64,000 nt of DNA. Origin: JADJPO01 sp963828555 (GTDB taxonomy: Bacteria > Actinomycetota > Actinomycetes > Actinomycetales > Kineosporiaceae). The notes under the pieces are model-generated. The model ran no database searches. It was not told the origin of the DNA and was given only the letters and a program-made list of their open reading frames with translations. Made by a program: the position numbers and the translations under genes. The stretch spans positions 1,736,001-1,800,000 of the forward strand of contig CAWHEL010000004.1 of NCBI GenBank assembly GCA_963828555.1, read 5' to 3'. Positions 7,061-14,737 of this stretch are shown piece by piece; positions within the stretch are counted from its first letter, which is position 1; every line of letters starts with the position of its first letter.

Positions 7061-9601
7061 TCAGGCGCGCAGGACGGCTCCGCATCCAGCAGACGCCGAG
7101 GTCACCGCGGCGTCACGCACCGCGGCGGTCTCGGCGGCGGTCAGGGTGCGGTCGTTGGCTCGCATCCGCAGGGCGAAGGCCAGCGACTTCCTGCCCTCGC
7201 CGACCTGTGGGCCCACGTAGACGTCGAACAGCCGCACCGACTCCAGCAGGTCACCGCCGCCGGTCCGCAGCGCGGCCTCGACCCGGCCGGCCGGCACGTC
7301 GGCGTCGACCACCAGGGCGACGTCCTCCTTGGCCACCGGGAAGGTCGATACCGCGGCGGCCCGGACGATCCGGTCCGAGGCGGCGATCAGTACGTCCAGA
7401 TCGACCTCGGCCACGCAGGTGCGCGGCGGCAGCCCCATCGCGGCGACCACTGCCGGGTGCAGCTCGCCCGCATGACCGACCAGCACGCCGTCCAGGCTGA
7501 TCCGGGCGCAGCGCCCCGGGTGCCACGGCGCGTGCACGTCGGCCACCACCTGGGGGTCGAGCCCCAGGGTGCGGGCGATCAGCAGGGCCGCCTCCACGGC
7601 GTCGGTCCAGTCGGCCTCGCGGCCCGGGCCTGCCCACCCGGGAAGCACCCGCTTGCCGGTCAGGGCCAGCGCCACCCGCCGCGGCTGGGCGGGGACGGCG
7701 CTGCGCAGGGCGTCCAGCTCGGCGTCGCTGGGGCGCTGGGCCAGGGGCAGTCGCGGGGCGATGCTGCCCTGCGCATCGGGCCGGGTGACCAGCCCGAGCT
7801 CGAACAGCCCGATGTCGGTGCTGCCCCGGGACACGTTGCGGCGCAACGCTTCCAGCAGGGTGGCCAGCAACGAGGTGCGCATCTCCGGCTGCTCGTCGGA
7901 GAGCGGGTTGGCCAGCCTCACGGCGGTGCGGCGCGGGTCCGCGGCGTCCAGCCCGAAGGTGTCGTGCACGGATGGCGAGGTGAACGGGTAGGTGAGCACC
8001 TCGACCAGACCGTGCTCGGCCAGAGCACGGGCCACCGAGCGGCGGGCCCGCTGGCCGTGCGTGAGACCCCGCCCCGGCGGGGCGATCGGCAGCACCGACG
8101 GGATGGCGTCGTAGCCGCGCAGCCGGGCGACCTCCTCGACCAGGTCGACGCCGGCCCGCAGGTCGGGACGCCAGCTCGGCGGGTGGACGGTCAGGGTGGT
8201 GTCGGCTCCGGGGCCGGCGGCCGCCCCGATCCGGCAGCCGATGGTCTCCAGGCACTCCACGACGTCGGCCACGGAGTAGTCGACGCCCACGATGCGGGTG
8301 GGCAGACCCGCGTCGATCACGATCGGGGCCACCGGGATGCGCTGGTCGGCGTCGGTGACCGCGTCGGCCGCACCGCCGCCGTGCTCGACCAGCAGCCGGA
8401 CGGCCAGTTCAGCGGCGGCGGCGGCCACCTCGTGGTCGACGCCGCGCTCGAACCGCTTGCTCGCCTCGGTGGACAGTTTGTGCCTGCGGGCGCTGCGGGC
8501 GATCGTGATCGGGTCGAAGTGGGCGGCCTCGATCAGCAGGTCGGTGGTGGTCCCGCTCACCTCGCTGCTGGCCCCGCCCATCACCCCGGCCAGGGCAAGC
8601 ACCCGCTCGCCGCCGGTGTCGGTGATCAGCAGGTCCTCGGCGTGCAGCGCGCGGTCGACGTCGTCCAGGGTGCGCAGCCGCTCCCCCGCCCGGGCCCGGC
8701 GGACCACGATCGGTGCCGTGAGTCTGTGCAGGTCGAAGGCGTGCAGGGGCTGGCCGAGGGCCAGCATCACGTAGTTGGTGACGTCGACGGCCAGGGAGAT
8801 CGAGCGCATCCCGGCCTGCTCCAGCCGGCGCTGCATCCAGCCCGGCGTAGGTGCCGAGGAATCGACGCCGCGCACGATCCGGGCCACGTAGCGGTCGCAG
8901 CCCGCCTGGCCGCGCACCGGGGCGTCGTCCGCCAACCGGATCGCGAACCCGTCCTGGCCGGGCGTGGGCAGGTCGAGCCGGGCGGGGTCGGTGAAGACGG
9001 CGCCCGTGCTGTGCCCGTACTCGCGGGCGACCCCGCGCACGCTCAGGGCGTAGCCGCGGTCGGGGGTGACGTTGACCTCGACGGTCTCCTCGGCCAGCCC
9101 GAGCAGCGCGATCGCGTCGGAGCCGATCGGGGCGTCGCCCAGGCCCAGCTCGGTCAACCGGATGATGCCGTCGTGGTCCTCGCCCAGGCCGAGCTCGCGC
9201 GCCGAGCAGATCATGCCGTCGGAGACGTGGCCGTAGGTCTTGCGCGCGGTGATCTCGAATCCGCCGGGAAGCACGGCGCCGGGCAGGACGACCACCACGG
9301 CGTCGCCGGCCAGGAAGTTGTGCGCGCCGCAGACGATGCCGCGGGGCAGGCGCGCGCCGTCCGGGCCCTCGAGGTTGTGCTCGCCGACGTCGACGCTGCA
9401 CCAGCGGATCGTCTTGCCGTTCTTCTGCGGCTCGTCGGCAAAGTCGAGCACCCGGCCGACCACGAGCGGGCCGCTGACGCCGCCGCCGTGGATGCCTTCC
9501 TCCTCGAGCCCGACGGTCACCAGCGCGGCCGCGACGTCGGCACCGGTGGTGCCGGGGGGCAGCGCGACGTACTCGCCCAGCCAGGGCAGTGGAACCCGCA
9601 T
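7061..9601 (-). CDS. pheT: phenylalanyl-tRNA synthetase beta subunit
   Basis: Beta chain of the (alpha-beta)2 phenylalanyl-tRNA synthetase. 846 residues, somewhat longer than the usual 800. Order: N-terminal tRNA-binding (EMAP-like) domain about 42-155, B3/B4 editing domain about 215-390, B5 domain about 410-490, catalytic-like core, and C-terminal ferredoxin-fold anticodon-binding domain in the last 95 residues (STFPVAKEDVALVVD, then FALRMRANDRTLT). The ATG at 9601 overlaps the pheS stop by one base (TGATG). Only 63 bases, holding the ARG boxes, separate it from argC. Confidence 0.96.
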   Translation of the reverse strand: MRVPLPWLGEYVALPPGTTGADVAAALVTVGLEEEGIHGGGVSGPLVVGRVLDFADEPQKNGKTIRWCSVDVGEHNLEGPDGARLPRGIVCGAHNFLAGDAVVVVLPGAVLPGGFEITARKTYGHVSDGMICSARELGLGEDHDGIIRLTELGLGDAPIGSDAIALLGLAEETVEVNVTPDRGYALSVRGVAREYGHSTGAVFTDPARLDLPTPGQDGFAIRLADDAPVRGQAGCDRYVARIVRGVDSSAPTPGWMQRRLEQAGMRSISLAVDVTNYVMLALGQPLHAFDLHRLTAPIVVRRARAGERLRTLDDVDRALHAEDLLITDTGGERVLALAGVMGGASSEVSGTTTDLLIEAAHFDPITIARSARRHKLSTEASKRFERGVDHEVAAAAAELAVRLLVEHGGGAADAVTDADQRIPVAPIVIDAGLPTRIVGVDYSVADVVECLETIGCRIGAAAGPGADTTLTVHPPSWRPDLRAGVDLVEEVARLRGYDAIPSVLPIAPPGRGLTHGQRARRSVARALAEHGLVEVLTYPFTSPSVHDTFGLDAADPRRTAVRLANPLSDEQPEMRTSLLATLLEALRRNVSRGSTDIGLFELGLVTRPDAQGSIAPRLPLAQRPSDAELDALRSAVPAQPRRVALALTGKRVLPGWAGPGREADWTDAVEAALLIARTLGLDPQVVADVHAPWHPGRCARISLDGVLVGHAGELHPAVVAAMGLPPRTCVAEVDLDVLIAASDRIVRAAAVSTFPVAKEDVALVVDADVPAGRVEAALRTGGGDLLESVRLFDVYVGPQVGEGRKSLAFALRMRANDRTLTAAETAAVRDAAVTSASAGCGAVLRA

Positions 9602-10695
9602 CAGACACCCATCCCGTAGTGCAGGCTGAACCGGACGTCGCCCTCGACCATGTCGCGCATGTCCTCGATCCCGTGCCGGAACATGAGGGTGCGCTCCAGC
9701 CCCATGCCGAAGGCGAACCCCGTGTAGCGGTCGGGGTCGACGCCGCAGGCGAGCAGGACGTTGGGGTTGACCATGCCGCAGCCGCCCCACTCGATCCAGC
9801 CGGTGCCCCCGCAGGTACGGCAGGCGGCGTCCTTGCCGGAGCAGACGAAGCAGCCCAGGTCGAACTCCGCCGAGGGCTCGGTGAAGGGGAAGAACGAGGG
9901 GCGCCACCGGGTGACGGCGTCCGGGCCGAACATGGACCGGGCGAAGTGGTCGAGGGTGCCGCGCAGATTGGCCATGGTCAGGCCCTCGTCGACAGCGAGG
10001 CCCTCGACCTGGTGGAAGACCGGGGTGTGCGTGGCATCGAGCTCGTCGGTGCGGAAGGTCTTGCCGGGTACGCAGACGTACACCGGCAGCTCGCGCTCGA
10101 GCAGCGAGCGGGCCTGCACCGGTGAGGTGTGGGTGCGCAGCACCAGTCCCGAAGCGGGCGGGTCGATGAAGAAGGTGTCCTGCATCTGGCGCGCAGGGTG
10201 GTCGGGGTCGAAGTTGAGCGCATCGAAGTTGAACCACTCGGCCTCGACCTCCGGGCCCTCGGCCACCTCCCAGCCCATGGCCACGAACACGTCGGCGATC
10301 CGCTCGGAGATCGCCTCGATCGGATGCCGGGCACCGCGGGGCGTGCGCTCGACCGGCAGGGTGACGTCGACCGCCTCCTCGACCAGCACCCGGGCGTCAC
10401 GCTCGGCCTCGAGCACCACCTGGCGGGCGGCCAGGGCCTGGTTCACCCGCGCACGGGCGGTGCCGATGCGCTGGCCGGCGTCCTTGCGGGCGGCGGGCGG
10501 CAGAGCGCCGATCTCGCGGTTGGCCAGGGCGAGCGGGCTGCGGTCGCCGGCCACGGCCAGGCGCACCTGCTTGAGCGCGTGGAGGTCGGTGGCGGCGTCG
10601 ATGGCGGCGAGCGCGGCGTCGACCTGAGCGGCCAGTTCGGCCTCGCTCAGCACGGCCACCTCCACCGGGTCGAAGTTCTTGTTGGGAGCAGACAT
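9601..10695 (-). CDS. pheS: phenylalanyl-tRNA synthetase alpha subunit
   Basis: Catalytic alpha chain that forms phenylalanyl-adenylate and charges tRNA-Phe. 364 residues from the ATG at 10695, which gives MSAPNKNFDPVEV, the usual actinobacterial opening; an ATG six bases upstream is possible. N-terminal coiled coil for tRNA (about 20-110), then class II motifs: HPARQMQDTF (motif 1 region), RTDELDATHTPVFHQ (motif 2) and GFAFGMGLER (motif 3). Four cysteines (CFVCSG and CRTCGG) look like a small zinc knuckle. No strong Shine-Dalgarno is visible. It forms an operon with pheT. Confidence 0.95.
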   Translation of the reverse strand: MSAPNKNFDPVEVAVLSEAELAAQVDAALAAIDAATDLHALKQVRLAVAGDRSPLALANREIGALPPAARKDAGQRIGTARARVNQALAARQVVLEAERDARVLVEEAVDVTLPVERTPRGARHPIEAISERIADVFVAMGWEVAEGPEVEAEWFNFDALNFDPDHPARQMQDTFFIDPPASGLVLRTHTSPVQARSLLERELPVYVCVPGKTFRTDELDATHTPVFHQVEGLAVDEGLTMANLRGTLDHFARSMFGPDAVTRWRPSFFPFTEPSAEFDLGCFVCSGKDAACRTCGGTGWIEWGGCGMVNPNVLLACGVDPDRYTGFAFGMGLERTLMFRHGIEDMRDMVEGDVRFSLHYGMGV

Positions 10696-10792
10696 GTCCA
10701 TCCAGGGTCGATGCGAACGCTTGCGAGTCTCCCAGATCGTGGGCAGGGCTCGTGCACGGGTTTCCCGCGGCACGCCGCCGGTGCCCGGTCAC

Positions 10793-10847
10793 GAGTGGTG
10801 AGTTCTGGGGTCACCACACCGGCGTGTCCCACCAGACCTCACCACTC
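10793..10847 (-). terminator. strong hairpin between histidine phosphatase and pheS
   Basis: Perfect 10-base inverted repeat GAGTGGTGAG (10793-10802) / CTCACCACTC (10838-10847), prolonged inward by TCTGG (10804-10808) / CCAGA (10832-10836). It sits about 20 bases after the phosphatase stop and 98 bases before pheS. No T-run follows on either strand, so it may be a factor-assisted terminator or a pheS leader structure rather than a classical intrinsic terminator. Confidence 0.5.
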
Positions 10848-10866
10848 TCCCCTGTGGCGGTGCGGT

Positions 10867-11490
10867 TCAGACCACGGAGCGGTCGGTACTGCCGGGCCAG
10901 GTGATCAGCTGCCAGCCGTCGCCGTCCGCGGTCATCTCGGCCGGGACGCAGTTGGGCAGGAACCGTTGCCGGGCAAGGTCGTTCGGGGTGTTGTCGGCCA
11001 GGCGGGGCAACACCAGGGACATCACTCCCCCGTGGCTGATCACCGCGACGGTCTCGCCGCGGAACTCGTCGGCGATGCCGGCGAGCGCGGCCTCGTAGCG
11101 GCGGACGACGTCCAGCCCGGTCTCGGCGCCGGGGCAGCCCGCCGTGAGGTCGCCGTCCAGCCAGGCGTCGAAGACGGCCTGCGGCCGGGGGTCTCGGTAG
11201 GGCACTCCGGCCAGGTGGCCGACGGAGAACTCCTGCAGCCCCTCGACCACGCGGACGGGCGCGCCGAGTCGTTCGGCCATGATGGTGCCGGTCGCGACGG
11301 CCCGGGTCATGGTGCTGGTGAACACCGTGGCCACCCGGCGCAAGCGCAGCCCGTCGGCCAGTTCGGCGGCCTGGACGGTGCCCTTGTCGGTCAGCCGGCC
11401 ACCCTCGTCGGTCAGCACGCCGGGCACCGGGTAGGTCGCGTCGCCGTGGCGCGCGACGAGCAGGGTCACCGGGCACTGTAAATCGGACAC
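10867..11490 (-). CDS. histidine phosphatase family protein
   Basis: 207-residue member of the phosphoglycerate-mutase-like histidine phosphatases. LVARHGDATY (about 11-20) carries the phospho-accepting histidine in the RHG motif; a glutamate in VVEGLQEFSVG and the second histidine in VISHGGVMS complete the site. The substrate cannot be told; family members act on sugar phosphates, cofactors or proteins. The start is a GTG with TAGATT (11502-11497) exactly six bases upstream and no Shine-Dalgarno, suggesting a leaderless message. It is divergent from the GNAT gene. Confidence 0.85.
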   Translation of the reverse strand: MSDLQCPVTLLVARHGDATYPVPGVLTDEGGRLTDKGTVQAAELADGLRLRRVATVFTSTMTRAVATGTIMAERLGAPVRVVEGLQEFSVGHLAGVPYRDPRPQAVFDAWLDGDLTAGCPGAETGLDVVRRYEAALAGIADEFRGETVAVISHGGVMSLVLPRLADNTPNDLARQRFLPNCVPAEMTADGDGWQLITWPGSTDRSVV

Positions 11491-11496
11491 GGCAGA

Positions 11497-11502
11497 AATC
11501 TA
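11497..11502 (-). promoter_or_regulatory. -10 box for leaderless histidine phosphatase
   Basis: TAGATT on the minus strand ends six bases before the GTG start at 11490; no ribosome-binding site lies between. Confidence 0.55.
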
Positions 11503-11543
11503 CGTGCCGACGAACTCGTATGCCGGGTCGGGGTGCGCGCGCC

Positions 11544-11549
11544 TAGCCT
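11544..11549 (+). promoter_or_regulatory. -10 box for leaderless GNAT gene
   Basis: TAGCCT ends seven bases before the ATG at 11557, with no ribosome-binding site between. It forms a compact back-to-back pair with the phosphatase promoter 42 bases away. Confidence 0.55.
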
Positions 11550-11556
11550 GGTCGGT

Positions 11557-12135
11557 ATGGCTGCGCCTCCCCCTCCCACCCGGCGGTTCGAGCTCAGCGC
11601 GCCCGCCGTGTCCCTGCGGGCGAGCTGGCTCGAGGCCGCCGCAGAGTTCACCGCGCTGGGCGAGTTCCAGCACGGCTCGGGGCTCACCCCGGACGGCGAA
11701 GCGCCCCGCGTCGGCGGCTCGGCCTGGCGCCCGGCCGAGCTGGCCGACCCGGTGCGCTTCGCCGCGTTCGTCGCCCACTTACGCAGCCTGACCCGAGAGG
11801 ATGTCCGCCCGCTCGGCCTGGTGCCGGACACCAAACTGTGGATCACCTCGGCCGAGACCTATCTCGGCGCGGTGTCGCTGCGGCACGAACTGAACGACTT
11901 CCTGCTGTCCACGGGCGGGCACATCGGCTACAGCGTGCGCCCCTCGGCCCGGCGTCGGGGCCTGGCCACTGCTGCACTACGGGAATCCCTCAGGCTAGCC
12001 CGCGACCTGGGGCTGGCCCAGGTACTGGTGACCTGCGTGGAGGACAACGTTGCTTCGCGGCGCACCATTGAGCGAGCCGGCGGTGAGCTGGAGGACGTCC
12101 GCAACGGCATGCGCCGCTACTGGATCACCCTCTGA
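11557..12135 (+). CDS. GNAT family N-acetyltransferase
   Basis: 192-residue Gcn5-related acetyltransferase. The acetyl-CoA loop is seen in YSVRPSARRRGLATAALR (R/Q-x-x-G-x-A), followed by the usual ACVEDN-like strand-turn (LVTCVEDNVASRRTIERAGG). An N-terminal half of about 95 residues includes a helix-rich segment often seen in RimJ/RimL-like proteins. Substrate unknown. The ATG at 11557 is chosen over an in-frame ATG at 11533 because TAGCCT lies seven bases upstream, matching other leaderless starts here. The gene ends three bases before a long palindrome shared with the convergent methyltransferase. Confidence 0.85.
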   Translation: MAAPPPPTRRFELSAPAVSLRASWLEAAAEFTALGEFQHGSGLTPDGEAPRVGGSAWRPAELADPVRFAAFVAHLRSLTREDVRPLGLVPDTKLWITSAETYLGAVSLRHELNDFLLSTGGHIGYSVRPSARRRGLATAALRESLRLARDLGLAQVLVTCVEDNVASRRTIERAGGELEDVRNGMRRYWITL

Positions 12136-12137
12136 GA

Positions 12138-12219
12138 AACCTGCTCATGCTCCGTGGGGGTACATGAATTGGCCTCGGCGAGGCCCTGAACGTGTACACC
12201 CACGGAGCATGAGCAGGTT
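12138..12219. terminator. long inverted repeat, probable bidirectional terminator
   Basis: A 21-base perfect inverted repeat (12138-12158 and 12199-12219) starting AACCTGCTCATGC, with inner pairing GTACATG/CGTGTAC and a central perfect hairpin GGCCTC-GGC-GAGGCC (12171-12185). Almost the whole 82 bases can fold. It lies between convergent genes and its right arm enters the stop codon of the methyltransferase. No T-run is present. Parts of it recur at 22155-22178 and 25937-25961. Confidence 0.65.
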
Positions 12220-13043
12220 CAGCGGTGGGCGCGGGCGGTGGCGTAGAGGCAGACGGTGGCCGCGGTGGCCAGGTTGAGGCTCTCGGCGCGGCCGTGCACG
12301 GGTACCCGCACCACGGCATCCGCCAGGGCCCGCTCCTCCTCGTACAGGCCCCAGGCCTCGTTGCCAAAGACCCAGGCCACGGGGCCCCCAAGGCGACCGT
12401 CGGCGCCCTCGTCCTGCAGGTCGTCGAGGTCGAGCTCACCAGTGCCGTCCGCGGCCAGGATCGCGAGCCCGGCGGTACGCATTCCTGCAACGGCTTCGGC
12501 CAGACCCACGCCGGCCACCACGGGCAGGTGGAACAGGCTGCCGGCGGTGGCGCGCACGCACTTGGGGTTGTGCACGTCGACGCTGGAGTCGGTGAGGATC
12601 ACCGCGTCGGCGCCGGCGGCGTCCGCGGCCCGGATCACCGTGCCGGCGTTGCCGGGGTCGCGCACCCGGGCCAGGACGGCGACCAGGCGCGGCCGGGCCG
12701 CGAGCACCTGCTGCAGCGGAACGTCGACGAGGCTGCAGACGGCGATCAGCCCCTGCGGGTGCACGGTGTCGCTCATCGCCGCCAGCACCGCCTCGTCCAC
12801 CACCTGGGCGGACAGCCCGGCGGTGGCCGCGGACTCGGCGATGTCACGGTGCCGGTCCAGCGCCTGAGCCGTGACGTACAGCGCGCGCACCACCGGCGCT
12901 TGGGCATGCGCCGTCACCGCCTCGCGGACCGCCTGCGGCCCCTCGGCCGCGAACTCGCCCGAACGCAGACGTGCCGAGCGCCCGGCCAGGCGACGCACCG
13001 CCTTCACCCGGTCGGACCGGGTGCTGGTCGGCGCGTCGCCCAC
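12219..13043 (-). CDS. TrmH/SpoU family RNA 2'-O-methyltransferase
   Basis: 274-residue SPOUT methyltransferase that uses SAM to methylate a ribose 2'-OH in tRNA or rRNA. An N-terminal substrate-binding domain (about 1-105) precedes the knotted domain: motif 1 RDPGNAGTVIRAADAAG, motif 2 WVFGNEAWGL and motif 3 ESLNLATAATVCLY. It follows rplT by 23 bases in the infC-rpmI-rplT block, a common arrangement in actinomycetes, where relatives are often labelled TsnR or RlmB. The exact target is not readable. The GTG start has only a weak ribosome site, so a later start is possible. Confidence 0.88.
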   Translation of the reverse strand: MGDAPTSTRSDRVKAVRRLAGRSARLRSGEFAAEGPQAVREAVTAHAQAPVVRALYVTAQALDRHRDIAESAATAGLSAQVVDEAVLAAMSDTVHPQGLIAVCSLVDVPLQQVLAARPRLVAVLARVRDPGNAGTVIRAADAAGADAVILTDSSVDVHNPKCVRATAGSLFHLPVVAGVGLAEAVAGMRTAGLAILAADGTGELDLDDLQDEGADGRLGGPVAWVFGNEAWGLYEEERALADAVVRVPVHGRAESLNLATAATVCLYATARAHR

Positions 13044-13066
13044 CGGGCGCTGCGGGGTGGTGCGGG

Positions 13067-13453
13067 TCAGGCGGCGCTCGCCTTCGCGGTGGGCTCGGCC
13101 GGCAGAGCCGCCTTCGCCACCACGACCAGGGCGGTGAAGGCCGCCGCGTCGTTCACCGCGAGCTCGGCCAGCATGCGCCGGTCGACCTCGACCCCTGCGG
13201 CCTTGAGGCCCTGGATGAACCGGTTGTAGGTCATGCCGTTGGCCCGGGCAGCTGCATTGACCCGCTGGATCCAGAGCCGGCGGAAGTCACCCTTGCGGGC
13301 CCGGCGGTCACGGTAGGCGTAACCGAGGGAGTGGGTGACCTGCTCCTTGGCCTTGCGGTACAGCCGCGAGCGCTGCCCGCGGTAGCCGCTGGCCAGTTCG
13401 AGGGTCTCCCGGCGCTTCTTCTGGGCGTTTACCGCCCGCTTGACGCGTGCCAT
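13067..13453 (-). CDS. rplT: 50S ribosomal protein L20 (bL20)
   Basis: bL20, needed for 50S assembly. 128 residues with the basic N-terminus MARVKRAVNAQKKRRETLE, the GDFRRLWIQRVNAAAR core and a short Ala-rich C-terminal tail beyond the usual 118 residues. AAAGGAG stands upstream of the ATG. It lies 13 bases after rpmI in the conserved infC-rpmI-rplT operon, whose expression in other bacteria is controlled by L20 or IF3 through the leader. Confidence 0.97.
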   Translation of the reverse strand: MARVKRAVNAQKKRRETLELASGYRGQRSRLYRKAKEQVTHSLGYAYRDRRARKGDFRRLWIQRVNAAARANGMTYNRFIQGLKAAGVEVDRRMLAELAVNDAAAFTALVVVAKAALPAEPTAKASAA

Positions 13454-13466
13454 GTGGTGTCTCCTT

Positions 13467-13661
13467 TCAGCGACCGAGGAGCCGCTTGATCGCCTTGGTG
13501 TCGGTGGCCGACACCTCGACGTCCTGCGCGAGCCGGCGGGTGCGGGTGGTGGACTTGCCCTCGAGCAGATGGCGGCGGTTGGCCTGCTCGCGCATCAGCT
13601 TGCCGGCACCGGTGACCCGGAACCGCTTCTTCGCACCACTGTGCGTCTTCATCTTCGGCAT
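13467..13661 (-). CDS. rpmI: 50S ribosomal protein L35 (bL35)
   Basis: 64-residue bL35: MPKMKTHSGAKKRFRVTGAGK at the N-terminus, then RANRRHLLEGKSTTRTRRL. Full length for the family. It sits between infC (51 bases upstream) and rplT (13 bases downstream). Confidence 0.97.
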   Translation of the reverse strand: MPKMKTHSGAKKRFRVTGAGKLMREQANRRHLLEGKSTTRTRRLAQDVEVSATDTKAIKRLLGR

Positions 13662-13712
13662 GACAGCCGTCTCTCCTCGTCGTACTGGTTGCGGGTCGGT
13701 GGGCGGGAAAAC

Positions 13713-14345
13713 CTAACCCGCTGTGGCCTCGTCGATCTGAGCGGTCGGCTCGGGCACGGACATGGCGTCCTCACCCTCGTCGCGCCGGCGGCGTCCCTCG
13801 GGACGGTCTGCCCGAGCTTCAGCCTTCGCCTCGGCCTTCTTCTTGTGTGGACCGATCACCATGATCATGTTGCGGCCGTCACGCATCGGCATCGACTCGA
13901 CGTAGCCGTACTCGGCCACGTCGGCCGCCATGCGCTGCAGGAGACGCTCGCCCATCTCGGGGCGGGACTGCTCACGACCACGGAACATGATCATGACCTT
14001 GACCTTGTCGCCGGCCTTGAGGAACCGCTCGACATGGCCCTTCTTGGTGCCGTAGTCGTGCGGGTCGATCTTCAGCCGGAGACGGATCTCCTTGAGCACG
14101 GTGTGCGTCTGGTTGCGGCGCGCTTCACGGGCCTTCATGTCGGCTTCGTACTTGTACTTGCCGAAGTCCATGAGTTTGCAGACCGGGGGCCGCGCCTGCG
14201 GGGCGACCTCGACCAGGTCGAGGTCCGATTCGGCGGCCAGGGTCAGCGCCTGCTCGATGCGCACGATGCCGACCTGCTCCCCGTTGGGGCCGACCAGCCG
14301 CACCTCGGGGACGCGGATGCGGTCGTTGATCCGGGGCTCGCTGAT
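13713..14345 (-). CDS. infC: translation initiation factor IF-3, probable ATC start
   Basis: IF-3 binds the 30S subunit and polices start-codon choice. About 210 residues: N-terminal domain beginning ISEPRINDRIRVPEV, linker, C-terminal domain with GTKKGHVERFLKAGDKVK and FRGREQSRPEMG, and an acidic/basic tail. ATC at 14345-14343 is chosen because AAGGAG (14357-14352) sits six bases upstream, ideal spacing, and relatives begin at this ISxEPRIN point. The only nearby alternative, GTG at 14360, would have no ribosome site since the Shine-Dalgarno falls inside it. A rare start codon is the known device for IF-3 autocontrol. Longer in-frame starts run into the leader and look spurious. Confidence 0.88.
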   Translation of the reverse strand: MSEPRINDRIRVPEVRLVGPNGEQVGIVRIEQALTLAAESDLDLVEVAPQARPPVCKLMDFGKYKYEADMKAREARRNQTHTVLKEIRLRLKIDPHDYGTKKGHVERFLKAGDKVKVMIMFRGREQSRPEMGERLLQRMAADVAEYGYVESMPMRDGRNMIMVIGPHKKKAEAKAEARADRPEGRRRRDEGEDAMSVPEPTAQIDEATAG

Positions 14346-14351
14346 GTGCTG

Positions 14352-14357
14352 CTCCTT
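14352..14357 (-). promoter_or_regulatory. Shine-Dalgarno that sets the infC ATC start
   Basis: AAGGAG on the minus strand, six bases before ATC at 14345. It overlaps the base next to the in-frame GTG at 14360-14358, so it can serve only the ATC. Confidence 0.65.
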
Positions 14358-14588
14358 CACTGCCGTCGGGTTCACCGCCGACAACAGGAAAGGCTCCCCG
14401 TCGCGAGCGCGCCGGGAAGCCTCTGAGTCGGCCCTGGACGAACGACGCCATACGACATCGCACCGTTCCACCGCATGCGGTGGACCCAGGACCGGAACCC
14501 GCCGCCGTACCTCTGCGAGGCCGCCAGCAGGTGGGAGAGTTCTCCACTTTGCGCACCGAGCCACAGGGACCCGGTCGGTCAATTGTTG

Positions 14589-14618
14589 AGACTACCAGCC
14601 GTGTCCCGCCTGCCCCAA
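14589..14618 (-). promoter_or_regulatory. candidate infC operon promoter
   Basis: TTGGGG (14618-14613), 18-base spacer, TAGTCT (14594-14589) on the minus strand. It would give a leader of about 235 bases. The -35 is poor, so confidence is low. Confidence 0.35.
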
Positions 14619-14737
14619 TTCCGGCGCCGCCCGGCCGCCGTGCGGCGAGCCACTCTTCGCACTCTGTGTGGACACTTCTCGGGCCGTGTGGACAGTTCTC
14701 ACTCGCGGCGGGCGAGCGGAGCATGGCCGGTCGTGGG

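Larger units (their letters stand above)
14346..14737 (-). other. long structured leader and promoter region of infC
   Basis: 392 bases without a convincing gene between Tex and infC. It holds a possible promoter (14589-14618), an 18-base perfect palindrome TCCACCGCATGCGGTGGA (14467-14484), and a stem-loop AGGCTCCCC (14391-14399) / GGGAAGCCT (14414-14422), nine pairs with one G-U, 45 bases before the start codon. This fits a regulatory leader for the infC-rpmI-rplT operon, but I cannot assign it to a known leader class. Confidence 0.5.

Noticed and set aside
7019..9619. 866-codon open frame on the plus strand opposite pheT
   Set aside because: It is the antisense shadow of pheT; composition is Gly/Arg/His-rich with no domain, and high GC makes such frames common.
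14360..14582. N-terminally extended IF-3 (289 residues)
   Set aside because: The extension is Arg-rich, non-conserved and lies in the structured leader; the Shine-Dalgarno supports the ATC start.
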